Assembly: GCA_035248685.1 (NCBI GenBank)
Contig: DATFHF010000024.1
Coordinates: 60,943-124,942, forward strand
Direction of reading: 5' to 3'
DNA: 64,000 nt
Source of the DNA: Jatrophihabitans_A sp035248685
GTDB taxonomy: Bacteria; Actinomycetota; Actinomycetes; Mycobacteriales; Jatrophihabitantaceae
In this document: piece after piece, positions 53,292 to 62,272 of the stretch
Layout of the letters: every line of letters starts with the position of its first letter
Position numbering within the stretch: position 1 is the first letter of the stretch
Notes under the pieces: model-generated
The model's database searches: none
What the model was told of the DNA's origin: nothing
Seen by the model: only the letters and a program-made list of their open reading frames with translations
Made by a program: the position numbers and the translations under genes

Positions 53292-54542
53292 CTAACCGCC
53301 GATCCGGCCTTGTTCGTCGTTCACCCATGCACCGAGCAAGCCTCGATAGTGTTCGACGAAGTGCTCGTGCTCGTGCGGTGGAAAGGTCGTCTGCACGGTC
53401 TCCACCAGCAGCCGGTCGAAGTCCTCACTGGCCACCCAGTCGAGCACCACCGCGTCGAGATTGGCCAGCCTGCTCGCGCAGAAGTCCGCGTAGCGCTCGG
53501 TTTCGAAGTGGGCGTCGGCCAGTGCTCGGTAGGCGGCGAGCTTGTCCGCGTACGACAGATCGTCCCGATCGGCAATGTCGAAATAGCGCCTGGTGTCCAG
53601 GTCGAACCGCGGCCGTCGGCCGGTCACCGTGCAGAACACCGACCACTTCACCAGTGCCTTCATCGCCCAAGGGAAGTAGTAATGCAAGCTGGTCAGCGCA
53701 ACATCAGGACAGGCATTGGCGTAGTCGATCGGGTACACGTCGCTGCCCTTGACCAGGGTCTCGCACGAGTTGAATTCCCACCGGAAGAAGGCATTCACCA
53801 GCCGCCCGATGGTGACCACCTCGTCCCCGGTATCAGCCTCCAGAAAGCCGTGGCTGATCGAGTACCGGGCGTGCATCGGCTCGTCCGGGTCGAACTTCAT
53901 CACCATCGTTTCGGCGCCGATGGACAGGCTGCGGGCGAAGACGTCGTAGCCGTCGACCGCCTTTTGCAGATGCATCAGCCGCTGCCCGGACTGGTCGTAG
54001 GCCTCATGCAACTGCTGGGGATTGGCGATCCGGCTCACCCCGACCCAGGCCCCACCGTCGTACGGTTTCATGAACATCGGGTAACCGATCCGCTCGGCGA
54101 TGACGTCCAGGTCGAAGGCCTTGTTGTAACGAGCGGCGGTGTAGGCGTATTTGGCATGCTCGGGCGGGTTCTTGTAGGGCACCAGCACGGTGTCCGGAAC
54201 CTTCAGGCCCAGCCGCATCATCGCGCAATACGCCGCGTGCTTCTCCATGCTTTGAAAGGTGAACGGGCTGTTCAGCAGATACACGTCATCCATCAGCGCG
54301 GTCTTCTTCAACCACTCCCGCGGGTGGTAGTACCAGTAGGCCAGCCGATCAATCACCAGGTCGTAGCGCGGCTTGTACCGCAGGTCGAACGGCTCCACCG
54401 TGACCCGCTCCACGTCATAGTGATGCAGGTTGTCGGTGCTGTCCGAAACCGGTCCCAGCCGTCGCACGATCGTCTCGAAAGCAGCCGGCCAGTCCTGCTC
54501 AGTGCCCAGCAGCAAACCGATCAGGTGCGTCGTCTCGGTCAT
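53292..54542 (-). CDS. ATP-grasp ligase
   Basis: 416 aa. ATP-grasp features: FMKPYDGGAWVGV glycine-rich loop with the nucleotide lysine, then the Mg-binding EFNSCETLVKGSDVYPIDYANACPDV pattern. It joins an amine to an activated carboxylate via acyl phosphate. The substrate pair is unknown. It follows the alpha/beta hydrolase genes with short gaps (15 nt and overlaps), so this is one operon reading from 56359 to 53292. A GCS2-family ligase is divergent, giving two amide-forming enzymes. Confidence 0.83.
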   Translation of the reverse strand: MTETTHLIGLLLGTEQDWPAAFETIVRRLGPVSDSTDNLHHYDVERVTVEPFDLRYKPRYDLVIDRLAYWYYHPREWLKKTALMDDVYLLNSPFTFQSMEKHAAYCAMMRLGLKVPDTVLVPYKNPPEHAKYAYTAARYNKAFDLDVIAERIGYPMFMKPYDGGAWVGVSRIANPQQLHEAYDQSGQRLMHLQKAVDGYDVFARSLSIGAETMVMKFDPDEPMHARYSISHGFLEADTGDEVVTIGRLVNAFFRWEFNSCETLVKGSDVYPIDYANACPDVALTSLHYYFPWAMKALVKWSVFCTVTGRRPRFDLDTRRYFDIADRDDLSYADKLAAYRALADAHFETERYADFCASRLANLDAVVLDWVASEDFDRLLVETVQTTFPPHEHEHFVEHYRGLLGAWVNDEQGRIGG

Positions 54543-54557
54543 GATTCTCCTTTAGAA

Positions 54558-55298
54558 TCAACAAAATCTCGGCAGGTGGTGGGCCAGCTGGGCACGCCAG
54601 GACGGCCAGTCGTGCGGGATGTCGAAGCCCCATACATCCAGCTCGTGCGGGATACCCTTGTCGCTAAGCCGCTCGGCGAAAGCCCTGGTACTCGGCAACG
54701 AGCGAGTCGGATCCACCTCCCAGGCGCCCTGCCCGACCACGAGCAACAGGCTGACCCGGCCGCGCAACCAGTTCAGGTGATCACCGTGCAGATTGGCCAC
54801 GTAGGACATCGGGTTGTTGAAGTAGGTGGCGTCGCCCTGCTCCCCCCAGGCACGCCAGCTGCTCGGCTCATAGTTGCCGGACAGGCAGATCGCCAACGGG
54901 AACAGGTCGGCCCGCTTGAGCGCGAAGTTGGCCGCGTGGAAGGCACCCAGGCTGCAACCGATGGTTGCGAACTCGTTGACACCGCCGCAGTCGGCCGAAA
55001 TCCATGGCACCACCTGCTCGATCACCCAGGACTCGAACCGGCTGTGTCGGCGGGCCCGCTCCTCGATCGGCACGCTTTCGTCCGACCAGCTGTAACCATC
55101 GGCGCTGTCGATGCAGTAGAGCTTCACCCGGCCGGCCTCGATCAGCCAGCCGACCGAGTCCACCATGCCGTTGTTCTCGAAGTCCTGCGCCCGGCCCTGC
55201 TCGGAGGCGAACACCAGCATCGGACGCCCGTAGTGACCGTAGGCCAGCACCGAACCGTTGAAACCCTCCCAGCCGACCTGAGCGTGCTCGCGCCTCAT
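54558..55298 (-). CDS. alpha/beta hydrolase, esterase-like
   Basis: 246 aa. Nucleophile elbow G-C-S-L-G in ATIGCSLGAFHAAN, and a distal His in FDIPHDWPSW. No signal peptide. ATG 55298 overlaps the preceding gene's stop by 4 nt. It starts RREHAQVGWEGFNGSVLAYGHYGRPML and looks like the S-formylglutathione hydrolase/esterase D group. Confidence 0.82.
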   Translation of the reverse strand: MRREHAQVGWEGFNGSVLAYGHYGRPMLVFASEQGRAQDFENNGMVDSVGWLIEAGRVKLYCIDSADGYSWSDESVPIEERARRHSRFESWVIEQVVPWISADCGGVNEFATIGCSLGAFHAANFALKRADLFPLAICLSGNYEPSSWRAWGEQGDATYFNNPMSYVANLHGDHLNWLRGRVSLLLVVGQGAWEVDPTRSLPSTRAFAERLSDKGIPHELDVWGFDIPHDWPSWRAQLAHHLPRFC

Positions 55299-56359
55299 GC
55301 CGGCACCACCTCGGTCAGGAGTGCGGCCAACGCCGGCTCGAAGGCATCCCGCCAGGCGGTGTAGTTGTGCACGTCGCGCACCTCCGTCAGCTCCACCCGA
55401 TAACCCAAGCCAGTCAAGATCGCCGCCATCGCCCGGTTGTTGGCGAGATTCTCCTCCAACAGCCCGCACGTCATCGCCACCGGCAGCGGTCCGGGATCGG
55501 CGACCGCCTGAGCCAGGTCTGCGACGAACCGAGTCACCGGACGGAACCGGGAGAACCGCCGCTCCTGCGGATCCAGCTCCGGCTGGAAGAAACTGCCCGA
55601 TTGCAGGAACAACCCGTCGAACATCTCCGGCGACGAGCGGTGCGCGTGCAGCATCGCCAGCGCGCCCAGGCTGACCCCGGCACCGAGCCGGACGGTGCTC
55701 GGCGCCAGCTCGGCCAGCCGGGGCAGCACCTCACCGGCCAACGCCCGGGCGTAGGCCGGGTTGACCGCGTACCACCGGTTGCGATCCCCCGGCGCCAGCA
55801 GCGCCACCCGGATCGGCCGGATCCGGCCGGCCTCGACCAGCACCGCCACGAACCGGGTCAGCGCCGCCAGCCGGTCGTACTCCGGGCCGTCGTGGGCCAC
55901 CAACAGCGGCGCCGGCTCGTCCGCATCCAGCACCGCCGGCGACCAGAGCTGCCCGTGCACCGTGCTGCCCAAGCTGCTGCTGGCCACCGAGAACTCCGCC
56001 AGCTCGGCCGGGCAGCCGGGGAGTTCCAGCCAGGCCGGCCGCCGGTAGTCGGGAAACTCGATCACCGACTTGTCGCCGAACGCGCCGGCCACCCGCAACG
56101 GGTTGACCGGGTCGGTGATCGTCTCCCGCCCGCCGTTCTGGTGGGTTAACTCCAGCAGGTACTCCATCCGGTCCACCGCCGGCCGCGGCAGGTAGCGGCT
56201 CCACACCCCGCGCCGGTAGCTGAAGTCCAGCTGGTCGCCGGGTACCCGTACCTCCTGGTACAACCGGACGCCGCGCAGCCGGGCATGCGGGTCGGCCAGC
56301 CGAAAGGTCACTCCGGCGGCATCGATAAGCGGTCCGGTTCGGGGCGCGGTGATGGTCAT
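55295..56359 (-). CDS. enterochelin-esterase-like alpha/beta hydrolase
   Basis: 354 aa from ATG 56359. An N-terminal beta-sandwich-like domain (about 1-120) precedes the hydrolase core with G-V-S-L-G as nucleophile and FLQSGSFF and DVHNYTAW downstream (Asp-His). The layout resembles Fes/IroE esterases, which cleave ester bonds in peptide products. First gene of the three-gene operon with ATP-grasp last; the 116-nt gap to the divergent GCS2 gene holds both promoters. Confidence 0.82.
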   Translation of the reverse strand: MTITAPRTGPLIDAAGVTFRLADPHARLRGVRLYQEVRVPGDQLDFSYRRGVWSRYLPRPAVDRMEYLLELTHQNGGRETITDPVNPLRVAGAFGDKSVIEFPDYRRPAWLELPGCPAELAEFSVASSSLGSTVHGQLWSPAVLDADEPAPLLVAHDGPEYDRLAALTRFVAVLVEAGRIRPIRVALLAPGDRNRWYAVNPAYARALAGEVLPRLAELAPSTVRLGAGVSLGALAMLHAHRSSPEMFDGLFLQSGSFFQPELDPQERRFSRFRPVTRFVADLAQAVADPGPLPVAMTCGLLEENLANNRAMAAILTGLGYRVELTEVRDVHNYTAWRDAFEPALAALLTEVVPA

Positions 56360-56475
56360 CGACCTAGACCCTAGCTGCCGATCTTGCCCAACCCCGGCCC
56401 GAGTCTGCAAAGCTGTAGCCAGGACGTGCCGCGTCCAGCCAGCAGCGGCACTCCCCGGACCAGGGAGGTGCCGGC

Positions 56476-57954
56476 GTGGGCCAAGACGTCGAGAGCACTG
56501 AGTTCACCGGCCAGGATCGGCAGCGATACCGGGCCAAGGTCCGGCGCTGCCTGGACGTCTTCGCGCGGATGCTGACCGAGGCGAAGTTCGACTTCGAGCG
56601 TCCGCTGACCGGCCTGGAAATCGAGTTCAACCTGATCGACGGCCAGCACGACCCGGCGATGAAGAACACCGACGTGCTGACCGCGATCGCCAACGAGGAC
56701 TTCCAGACCGAGCTGGGCCGGTTCAACATCGAGATCAACGTCCGGCCGCGGGAGCTCACCGGCAACTCGAGCGAGGAGTTGGAGACCGAGCTGCGGGCCA
56801 GCCTGAACGACGCCGAAGAACGGGCCCGGACGCAGGGCGCGCACATCGTCATGATCGGCATCCTGCCCACCCTGGGTTCGGCGGACCTGACCAGGACCGC
56901 GCTCAGCGACAACACCCGCTACGCCCTGCTGGACGCACAGATCTTCGCCGCCCGCGGCGAAGATCTGCACATAGCTATCGACGGCCCGGAACGGCTGTCC
57001 ACCTACTCCGACACGATCGCCCCGGAGGCGGCCTGCACCAGCGTGCAGTTCCACCTTCAAGTCAGCCCGCAGGATTACGCCAACAACTGGAACGCCGCGC
57101 AGAGCATCGCCGGCGTCCAGCTCGCCCTCGGCGCGAACTCACCGTTCCTGTTCGGCAAGGAACTCTGGCGGGAGACCCGGATCGCGCTGTTCGAGCAAGC
57201 CACCGACACCCGTCCGGAGGAGTTGAAAACCCAGGGCGTCCGGCCTCGGGTCTGGTTCGGCGAACGCTGGATCAACTCGATCTTCGACCAGTTCGAGGAG
57301 AACGTCAGCTACTTCCCGGCCATGCTGCCGGTCTGCGACCCGGAGGATCCGGTGGCCGTGCTGGACCGCGGCGACACCCCTCGGCTGCAGGAGCTGCGGA
57401 TGCACAACGGGACCATCTATCGGTGGAACCGCCCGGTGTACGACGTCTTCCGCAACAAGCCCCACCTGCGGGTGGAGAACCGGGTGCTGCCGGCCGGCCC
57501 GACCGTCATCGACATCCTGGCCAACGGCGCCTTCTACTACGGGCTGCTACGGGCGCTCGCCGAGGAAGACCGGCCGATCTGGACCCGGTTGTCGTTCGCC
57601 GCCGCCGAGGACAACTTTTACGCCGGCGCCCGGTACGGCATCGACGCCACCATCTACTGGCCTGGGCTCGGCGAGGTGCCGGCCACCGAGCTGGTGCTGC
57701 GCCGGCTGCTGCCGATGGCGCATGAGGGCCTCCAGCGGTGGGGAGTCAGCGCGGCGGTGCGGGACCGGCTGCTATCGATCATCGAGCAGCGTTGCATCCT
57801 GCACACCAACGGCGCGCAGTGGCAGGCGAACGCGCTGCACCGGATCGAGCGCGAGCACCGGACGATGGATCGCCGGGATGCGCTGCGGCTGATGCTCGGC
57901 CGGTATCTGGAGCACATGCACTCCAACCAGCCGGTGCACACCTGGCCGGTCTAG
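56476..57954 (+). CDS. GCS2-family glutamate-cysteine ligase-like amidoligase
   Basis: 492 aa. The GCS2 signature is present: L-T-G-L-E-I-E-F-N-L-I-D, FNIEINVRPRELTG, SVQFHLQVSP, LALGANSPFLFG, and HLRVENRVLPAGPT. Enzymes of this fold link Glu (or another carboxylate) to an amine in an ATP-dependent reaction. It is longer than YbdK (~370 aa) and close to the ~490-aa actinobacterial form. Divergent from the hydrolase/ATP-grasp operon. The substrate is not known; true glutathione or mycothiol synthesis should not be assumed. Confidence 0.87.
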   Translation: MGQDVESTEFTGQDRQRYRAKVRRCLDVFARMLTEAKFDFERPLTGLEIEFNLIDGQHDPAMKNTDVLTAIANEDFQTELGRFNIEINVRPRELTGNSSEELETELRASLNDAEERARTQGAHIVMIGILPTLGSADLTRTALSDNTRYALLDAQIFAARGEDLHIAIDGPERLSTYSDTIAPEAACTSVQFHLQVSPQDYANNWNAAQSIAGVQLALGANSPFLFGKELWRETRIALFEQATDTRPEELKTQGVRPRVWFGERWINSIFDQFEENVSYFPAMLPVCDPEDPVAVLDRGDTPRLQELRMHNGTIYRWNRPVYDVFRNKPHLRVENRVLPAGPTVIDILANGAFYYGLLRALAEEDRPIWTRLSFAAAEDNFYAGARYGIDATIYWPGLGEVPATELVLRRLLPMAHEGLQRWGVSAAVRDRLLSIIEQRCILHTNGAQWQANALHRIEREHRTMDRRDALRLMLGRYLEHMHSNQPVHTWPV

Positions 57955-57987
57955 TGCCGATCTAGTGCCCAGTCAGCGCTTGGCCGA

Positions 57988-58965
57988 TCAGCCGGTAGTG
58001 GTGCAGGCGTTGGCGGAGTTCGACCACAGACCCTGCACGTCGAATGTGCCGGTACTCAACGTGATACGGCGATCGAGGTTCTGGCACTCGTCGCCGATCT
58101 CGCCGTTACGACCGTTCCAGCCGATGCTCGGCCAGAAGTCGGTGACCGTCTCGGCATATTCATGGGTCTCGGTTGAGAACAGCCCGTCCAACGCAGTCGC
58201 GTTGGCCAATGTGGTGCACGCGCCGACACCGAGGTCCGGGACGTAGGGCAGGTTGGTGTAGGCGAGGTTGCCCGAGCTGGAACTGGTGTAGTCGTGCCAG
58301 CCGCAGAAGCCGGTGTTCGGGAAGCCGTCGGGATGGGTGCCCTGCGCCGAGGCGATGACGTACTGGGCGTTGAGGTTCGGTGCCTGAGTGGTGTTGCCGA
58401 AGTGGCTGGCAGCGCGCACTGCCTCGGCGGCGATCTGGGCCGCGGTGGCGCTGGCCGGCGCAGCGGTGGCGTTGTCGAACCAGGCACCACCGAGCAGCGA
58501 CGAGGTGGGGTGCGTGATGTGGGTGCCGCTGCTCCCGCAGTTCGAGGTACCGCTAGGCACGCCTTCGCAGTACTGGGTCAGAATCGTGCCCCAATTATCG
58601 GCCGTGCCGTACAGGCCGGTGAAGAAGTTCTGCAGCGCCGGAGCGGCTGCCGACGGGTCGTTGGACCACTGCGATCCCCAGAACACCAGATACACCTTCG
58701 GGTTCGGCGACACCACGCCCTGGGTGTTGCTGGATCGGACGGTCAGCGTGTTACGACTCAGCTTGGCCGCCGAACCCGCGCGCGCCGGTTTGACACCTGA
58801 GCGACCGTGCGGCTGTACCCGGTAAGTGTGTCCGGCCACGGTGGCCGTCTGGGTGGCGGCCTTGGCCGGCTGGGTAGCGGCGGTTGCCGAGGTGTTGGCC
58901 ATCGCCAGTCCGATACAGCCCAGTGCGGTAGTGGTGACGACTCCGAAGATCACTCGTGAGCCCAT
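57988..58965 (-). CDS. secreted EXORDIUM-like putative metalloprotein
   Basis: 325 aa from ATG 58965 (AAGGAGGAG upstream). Signal peptide (about 1-30). The mature part includes VYLVFWGSQW, a histidine motif T-H-E-Y-A-E-T-V-T-D, then GEIGDECQ, features shared with EXORDIUM/phosphate-induced proteins and putative zinc peptidases. A catalytic role is inferred, not shown. Convergent with the GCS2 gene. Confidence 0.72.
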   Translation of the reverse strand: MGSRVIFGVVTTTALGCIGLAMANTSATAATQPAKAATQTATVAGHTYRVQPHGRSGVKPARAGSAAKLSRNTLTVRSSNTQGVVSPNPKVYLVFWGSQWSNDPSAAAPALQNFFTGLYGTADNWGTILTQYCEGVPSGTSNCGSSGTHITHPTSSLLGGAWFDNATAAPASATAAQIAAEAVRAASHFGNTTQAPNLNAQYVIASAQGTHPDGFPNTGFCGWHDYTSSSSGNLAYTNLPYVPDLGVGACTTLANATALDGLFSTETHEYAETVTDFWPSIGWNGRNGEIGDECQNLDRRITLSTGTFDVQGLWSNSANACTTTG

Positions 58966-59112
58966 CGGCTCCTCCTTGAGCTGAGGCCTGAGCGGCAAGG
59001 TGCGGTGGCGTAAAACTAGCACCGGCGGAATTGGCGCGCAGGCTACCGGGTCGAGCCACTTTCCAAAGAGGTGCTCCAGCCGGCGAAAGCCCGCGGGGTT
59101 GGGAGCATCGCC

Positions 59113-59318
59113 ATGTCCATAACCGCGAAGTTGCGTCGCGCGCCGGGCCGGATAGCGGCCGGAACGTTCATCCTCAATGCCGGGCTGGGCAAACTGTCCG
59201 GTACTCCCGAGACCGCCAAGATGATTCACGGCATGGCCGTCGGAACCTACCCGTTTGGATCGGCGGCATTGGGCTGTCGCTGCTGGTCGACGGCGCCCTT
59301 GACCGATCAGCTAGTTGA
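59113..59318 (+). pseudogene. truncated DoxX-like membrane gene, probable remnant
   Basis: ATG 59113 begins MSITAKLRRAPGRIAAGTFI, which resembles the N-terminus of DoxX-like actinobacterial proteins, and continues to about HGMAVGTYP. Beyond this the family helices are missing. In the adjacent frame a hydrophobic segment (VWIGGIGLSLLVDGALDR) runs to TGA 59316-59318, suggesting a frameshift plus truncation. The end overlaps the FKBP gene. Best read as a broken gene. Confidence 0.5.
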
Positions 59319-59898
59319 CGCCGACCAGGTCGACAACGAAGACGATCGGTGCGTTGGGCGGGATGCTGCCGTCCGGCGTACCGGCCGCGCCGTAACCCAG
59401 CGCCGCCGGCAGGATCATCAACCGCCGACCGCCCACCTTCATCGCCGGAATGCTCTGGGTGCCGCCGATGCCCTGGGTGAAGCCCGGCACCACCTGGGTC
59501 AGCGAGAAGCTGGTCGCACCGCCGTGGTCCCAGGACGCGTCGAACTGCTTGCCGTCGGCGTACCGGATCCCGACGTACTGCACGGTCACCGTGGACGTCG
59601 GAGTGGCGGCCTGCCCGGTACCGACCACCAGATCCTTCACCTGCAACGTGCTGGGCTGGTTGTTCGAGGCGGCGCTGACCTTCGGCTTGTCGGACAGGGT
59701 GGTGGCATCGGTCACCGTTACCTCGTCGAAGCTCACCGTGCTCGCGACAGTGGATGTGCTGCTGCTGCTGTTCGACGACTTGCTGCCGGAGCCGGACTTG
59801 CTGGCGCAGCCGGCTAGCAGCCCCGAGCCGCCGACCAGGCAGCCGGTGACGGCAATCGCGGTGGCAAGTTCGGCGATCCTGCGGGTCACGACGGGCAC
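59311..59898 (-). CDS. FKBP-type peptidyl-prolyl isomerase lipoprotein
   Basis: 195 aa. Lipobox L-L-A-G-C (Cys31), then a Ser-rich linker and a C-terminal FKBP domain: VTVQYVGIRYADGKQFDASWDHG, VVPGFTQGIGG, RRLMILPAALGYGAAG, IPPNAPIVFVVDLVGV. It is anchored on the outside of the membrane and likely folds exported proteins. Confidence 0.9.
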   Translation of the reverse strand: MPVVTRRIAELATAIAVTGCLVGGSGLLAGCASKSGSGSKSSNSSSSTSTVASTVSFDEVTVTDATTLSDKPKVSAASNNQPSTLQVKDLVVGTGQAATPTSTVTVQYVGIRYADGKQFDASWDHGGATSFSLTQVVPGFTQGIGGTQSIPAMKVGGRRLMILPAALGYGAAGTPDGSIPPNAPIVFVVDLVGVN

Positions 59899-59952
59899 TC
59901 CTCAATGCTGGGCGGTCATTTCCGGCACCAGGGTAGTCGGCAGCCTTTCTCC

Positions 59953-61026
59953 TCAACCCGCCACGGTGCGCCGGGCGGCGTCGGCCACCACCGCATACCA
60001 CTGTTCGAAGCGGGTAAATGCCGCGCGCTGGCGGGCCGCTCCCCCGCCGCCGGATCGGATCCGGTTTACGCCGGCGGCAACCAGGTCGGCGTCACCGTGC
60101 CGGCGAAGTGACTCGGCCGTCCAGTCCAGGAGCTGGTCGATAACCGCCCAGGCCGGGGCCGGCCGCCTGGTGTCCGGCGCTATCAGCGAGGAGTCGAGTC
60201 CCCAGCGGGCCGCCCGCCAGGACGCGGCGCGCAACACCGGCGTGCTGATCGGCGATGCCGGCTGGCCGGCCCGCCACTGTGCCGCGGCGGTGTCGACCAA
60301 GCCACGAGCCAGCGCGGCGACCAGCACCGCGTCATCGACGTCGGTGCAGACGTCAGCGACCCGGATCTCTACCGTCGGGTACCGCGCCGATAACCGGGCA
60401 TCGAAATAGATCATGCCGTCGTCCAGAGCGGCTCCGGCTTCGATCAGCGATGCGATCCGGTTGTCGTAACCAGCCTCGTCGCCGAACAGGTCGGTCGGAC
60501 CGGCGGTCGGCCAGCGGCCCCAGAGCACGTTGCGAAAGCTGGCATAGCCGGTGTCCTGCCCCTGCCAGTACGGCGAGTTGGCCGACAGTGCCAGCAGCGC
60601 AGGCAGCCAGCCTCGGATCCGGTCGAGTACCGCGACACCTTCGGCGCGCGATGCCACCTCCACGTGTACGTGCTGGCCACAGGTCAACTGCTCGCGGGCG
60701 AGCAGCCCGAACTCGGCGACCATCCGGTGGTACCGCTGGTCCGGCGTGACCCGCGGGCTGAGCTTCCACGGACTGGTCGCGATTGCCACCACGGAGGCGC
60801 CCCGCGCCTTGGCCGCTTGGTCAGCCTCGGCGCGCAGCCGGACCAGCTCCTCGCGCAGCTCGGCGGTTTCCAGTTGTGGGGACGAGCCGATCTCAACCTG
60901 TTCCTGCTTGAACTCGTGTTCCAACGGTGTGGTCTCAGTGGCGCTGACTGCCGCGCCGACCGGTGCCGGGCGCAAGTCAGCGGCATCGACCAGCAGCAAC
61001 TCCTCCTCGACCCCGAACTTGCGCAT
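59953..61026 (-). CDS. YbdK-type carboxylate-amine ligase
   Basis: 357 aa from ATG 61026. GCS2 family: M-R-K-F-G-V-E-E-E-L-L-L-V-D, EQVEIGSSPQLET, GQHVHVEV, ALSANSPYWQG, and EIRVADVCTDVDD. The reported activity of YbdK homologues is a weak glutamate-cysteine ligase reaction. A second member of this fold in 5 kb, unlike the 492-aa one. It lies 12 nt downstream of the UDG gene. Confidence 0.88.
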   Translation of the reverse strand: MRKFGVEEELLLVDAADLRPAPVGAAVSATETTPLEHEFKQEQVEIGSSPQLETAELREELVRLRAEADQAAKARGASVVAIATSPWKLSPRVTPDQRYHRMVAEFGLLAREQLTCGQHVHVEVASRAEGVAVLDRIRGWLPALLALSANSPYWQGQDTGYASFRNVLWGRWPTAGPTDLFGDEAGYDNRIASLIEAGAALDDGMIYFDARLSARYPTVEIRVADVCTDVDDAVLVAALARGLVDTAAAQWRAGQPASPISTPVLRAASWRAARWGLDSSLIAPDTRRPAPAWAVIDQLLDWTAESLRRHGDADLVAAGVNRIRSGGGGAARQRAAFTRFEQWYAVVADAARRTVAG

Positions 61027-61037
61027 GCGACCAGTGT

Positions 61038-61790
61038 CTATCGCGCTGCCCCGTCCTCCGCGATCACCGGTAGCCCCGCCGAGCTGGCGGCCGCTCGCAG
61101 CACCTGCCGCAACATCAGCGGGGTGAGCCGTCCGGTAAAGGTGTTCTGCTGGCTGACGTGGTAGCAACCGAACAGCCGCAGCGGGAATAGCCCGTCGCTG
61201 CCAGGTAATTCGACCATCACGCCGTGCCCGAAGGCCGGCAACGGCCGGGGCAATCGCCAGCCGGCGGCGGCCAGCACCGGCAGCAGCGCCTGCCAGCCGA
61301 ACCCACCCAACACCAGCACCGAACGCAGGGTCGGCGTGAGCAACCGCAATTCGGCGGCCAACCACGGCCGGCAGTTGTCCCGCTCGGCCGGGGTGGGCTT
61401 GTTCTCCGGCGGCGCGCAGCGGACCGGTGCGGTGATCCGCACGCCGTGCAGCCGCAGCCCGTCGTCGGCGGTCACCGAGGTCGGCTGGTTGGCCAGCCCC
61501 ACCGCGTGCAGGGCCGCGAAGAGCACGTCGCCGGACCGGTCACCGGTGAACATCCGGCCCGTTCGGTTGGCGCCGTGCGCGGCCGGCGCCAATCCGACGA
61601 TGGCCAGCGCCGCGTCGGCCGGACCGAAGCCGGGCACCGGCCGTCCCCAGTAATCCCAATGCCGGAACGCGCTGCGCTTGGTGCGGGCCACCTCCTCCCG
61701 CCAGGCGACCAGCCGTGGGCAGGCCCGACAGTCGATCACCGCCGCGTCCAGTTCGGCTACCGTCCGAAGCTCGGTGCCGGCGCTGATCAC
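61038..61790 (-). CDS. uracil-DNA glycosylase family 5 (UDGb)
   Basis: 250 aa. Motif A is G-L-A-P-A-A-H-G-A-N-R-T-G-R-M-F-T-G-D, motif C GCYHVSQQNTFTGRLTP; CRACPR, CAPP and NC supply cysteines for the Fe-S cluster. It excises uracil and hypoxanthine from DNA. GTG 61790. Confidence 0.92.
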   Translation of the reverse strand: MISAGTELRTVAELDAAVIDCRACPRLVAWREEVARTKRSAFRHWDYWGRPVPGFGPADAALAIVGLAPAAHGANRTGRMFTGDRSGDVLFAALHAVGLANQPTSVTADDGLRLHGVRITAPVRCAPPENKPTPAERDNCRPWLAAELRLLTPTLRSVLVLGGFGWQALLPVLAAAGWRLPRPLPAFGHGVMVELPGSDGLFPLRLFGCYHVSQQNTFTGRLTPLMLRQVLRAAASSAGLPVIAEDGAAR

Positions 61791-61829
61791 CCGGTGATGC
61801 TAACCGGCCGGCTGGGTAGCCTTCGCGTT

Positions 61830-62270
61830 ATGAGACACCTGCTGCTGGCGTTGCACCTGTTGTTCGCGATCTTCGCCGTCGGACCGCTGGTCGGCGCGGC
61901 TAGCACCGCCGCCCGCGGAGTGCGCGCCGGTGACGGCCCGGCGGTGGCCGGTGCGGCCCGGACGGTACGGATTTACGGCTACGCCTCGATCGCGGTGCCG
62001 GTGCTCGGGATGGGCCTGGTCCGGCCGAAGTGGGACGCCAAGTTCAGCTACCCGTGGGTGTGGATCTCGATCGTGCTGTACCTGATCGCGCTGGCGTTGA
62101 CGCTGGCGGTGCTGGCGCCGGGGCTGGTCCGGGCCGGCCGGGCGATCGGCAGCGGCGCGCCCACCGGCCCGTTGGTCGGTCGGGTCGCCGCGGCCGGTGG
62201 CCTGATCGCGCTGCTGTACGCGGTGATTGTGTTCCTGATGGTGTTCAAGCCCGGTGGCGTGGGCGGCTAG
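61830..62270 (+). CDS. DUF2269-like membrane protein
   Basis: 146 aa with four membrane helices. The N-terminal HLLLALHLLFAIFAVGPL fits DUF2269-like proteins. Starts at ATG 61830; longer frames to 61224 run antisense through the UDG gene and are not real. Ends 2 nt before the convergent surface-protein gene. Function unknown. Confidence 0.65.
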   Translation: MRHLLLALHLLFAIFAVGPLVGAASTAARGVRAGDGPAVAGAARTVRIYGYASIAVPVLGMGLVRPKWDAKFSYPWVWISIVLYLIALALTLAVLAPGLVRAGRAIGSGAPTGPLVGRVAAAGGLIALLYAVIVFLMVFKPGGVGG

Positions 62271-62272
62271 CT

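Noticed and set aside
53289..55364. 691-aa plus-strand ORF over the ATP-grasp and esterase genes
   Set aside because: The opposite strand holds the ATP-grasp and hydrolase genes with clear motifs and starts; this frame is a high-GC shadow.
59071..59817. 249-codon plus-strand ORF beginning with the DoxX-like start
   Set aside because: Only the first ~47 codons look conserved; the remainder runs antisense to the FKBP gene and is basic, low-complexity shadow sequence.
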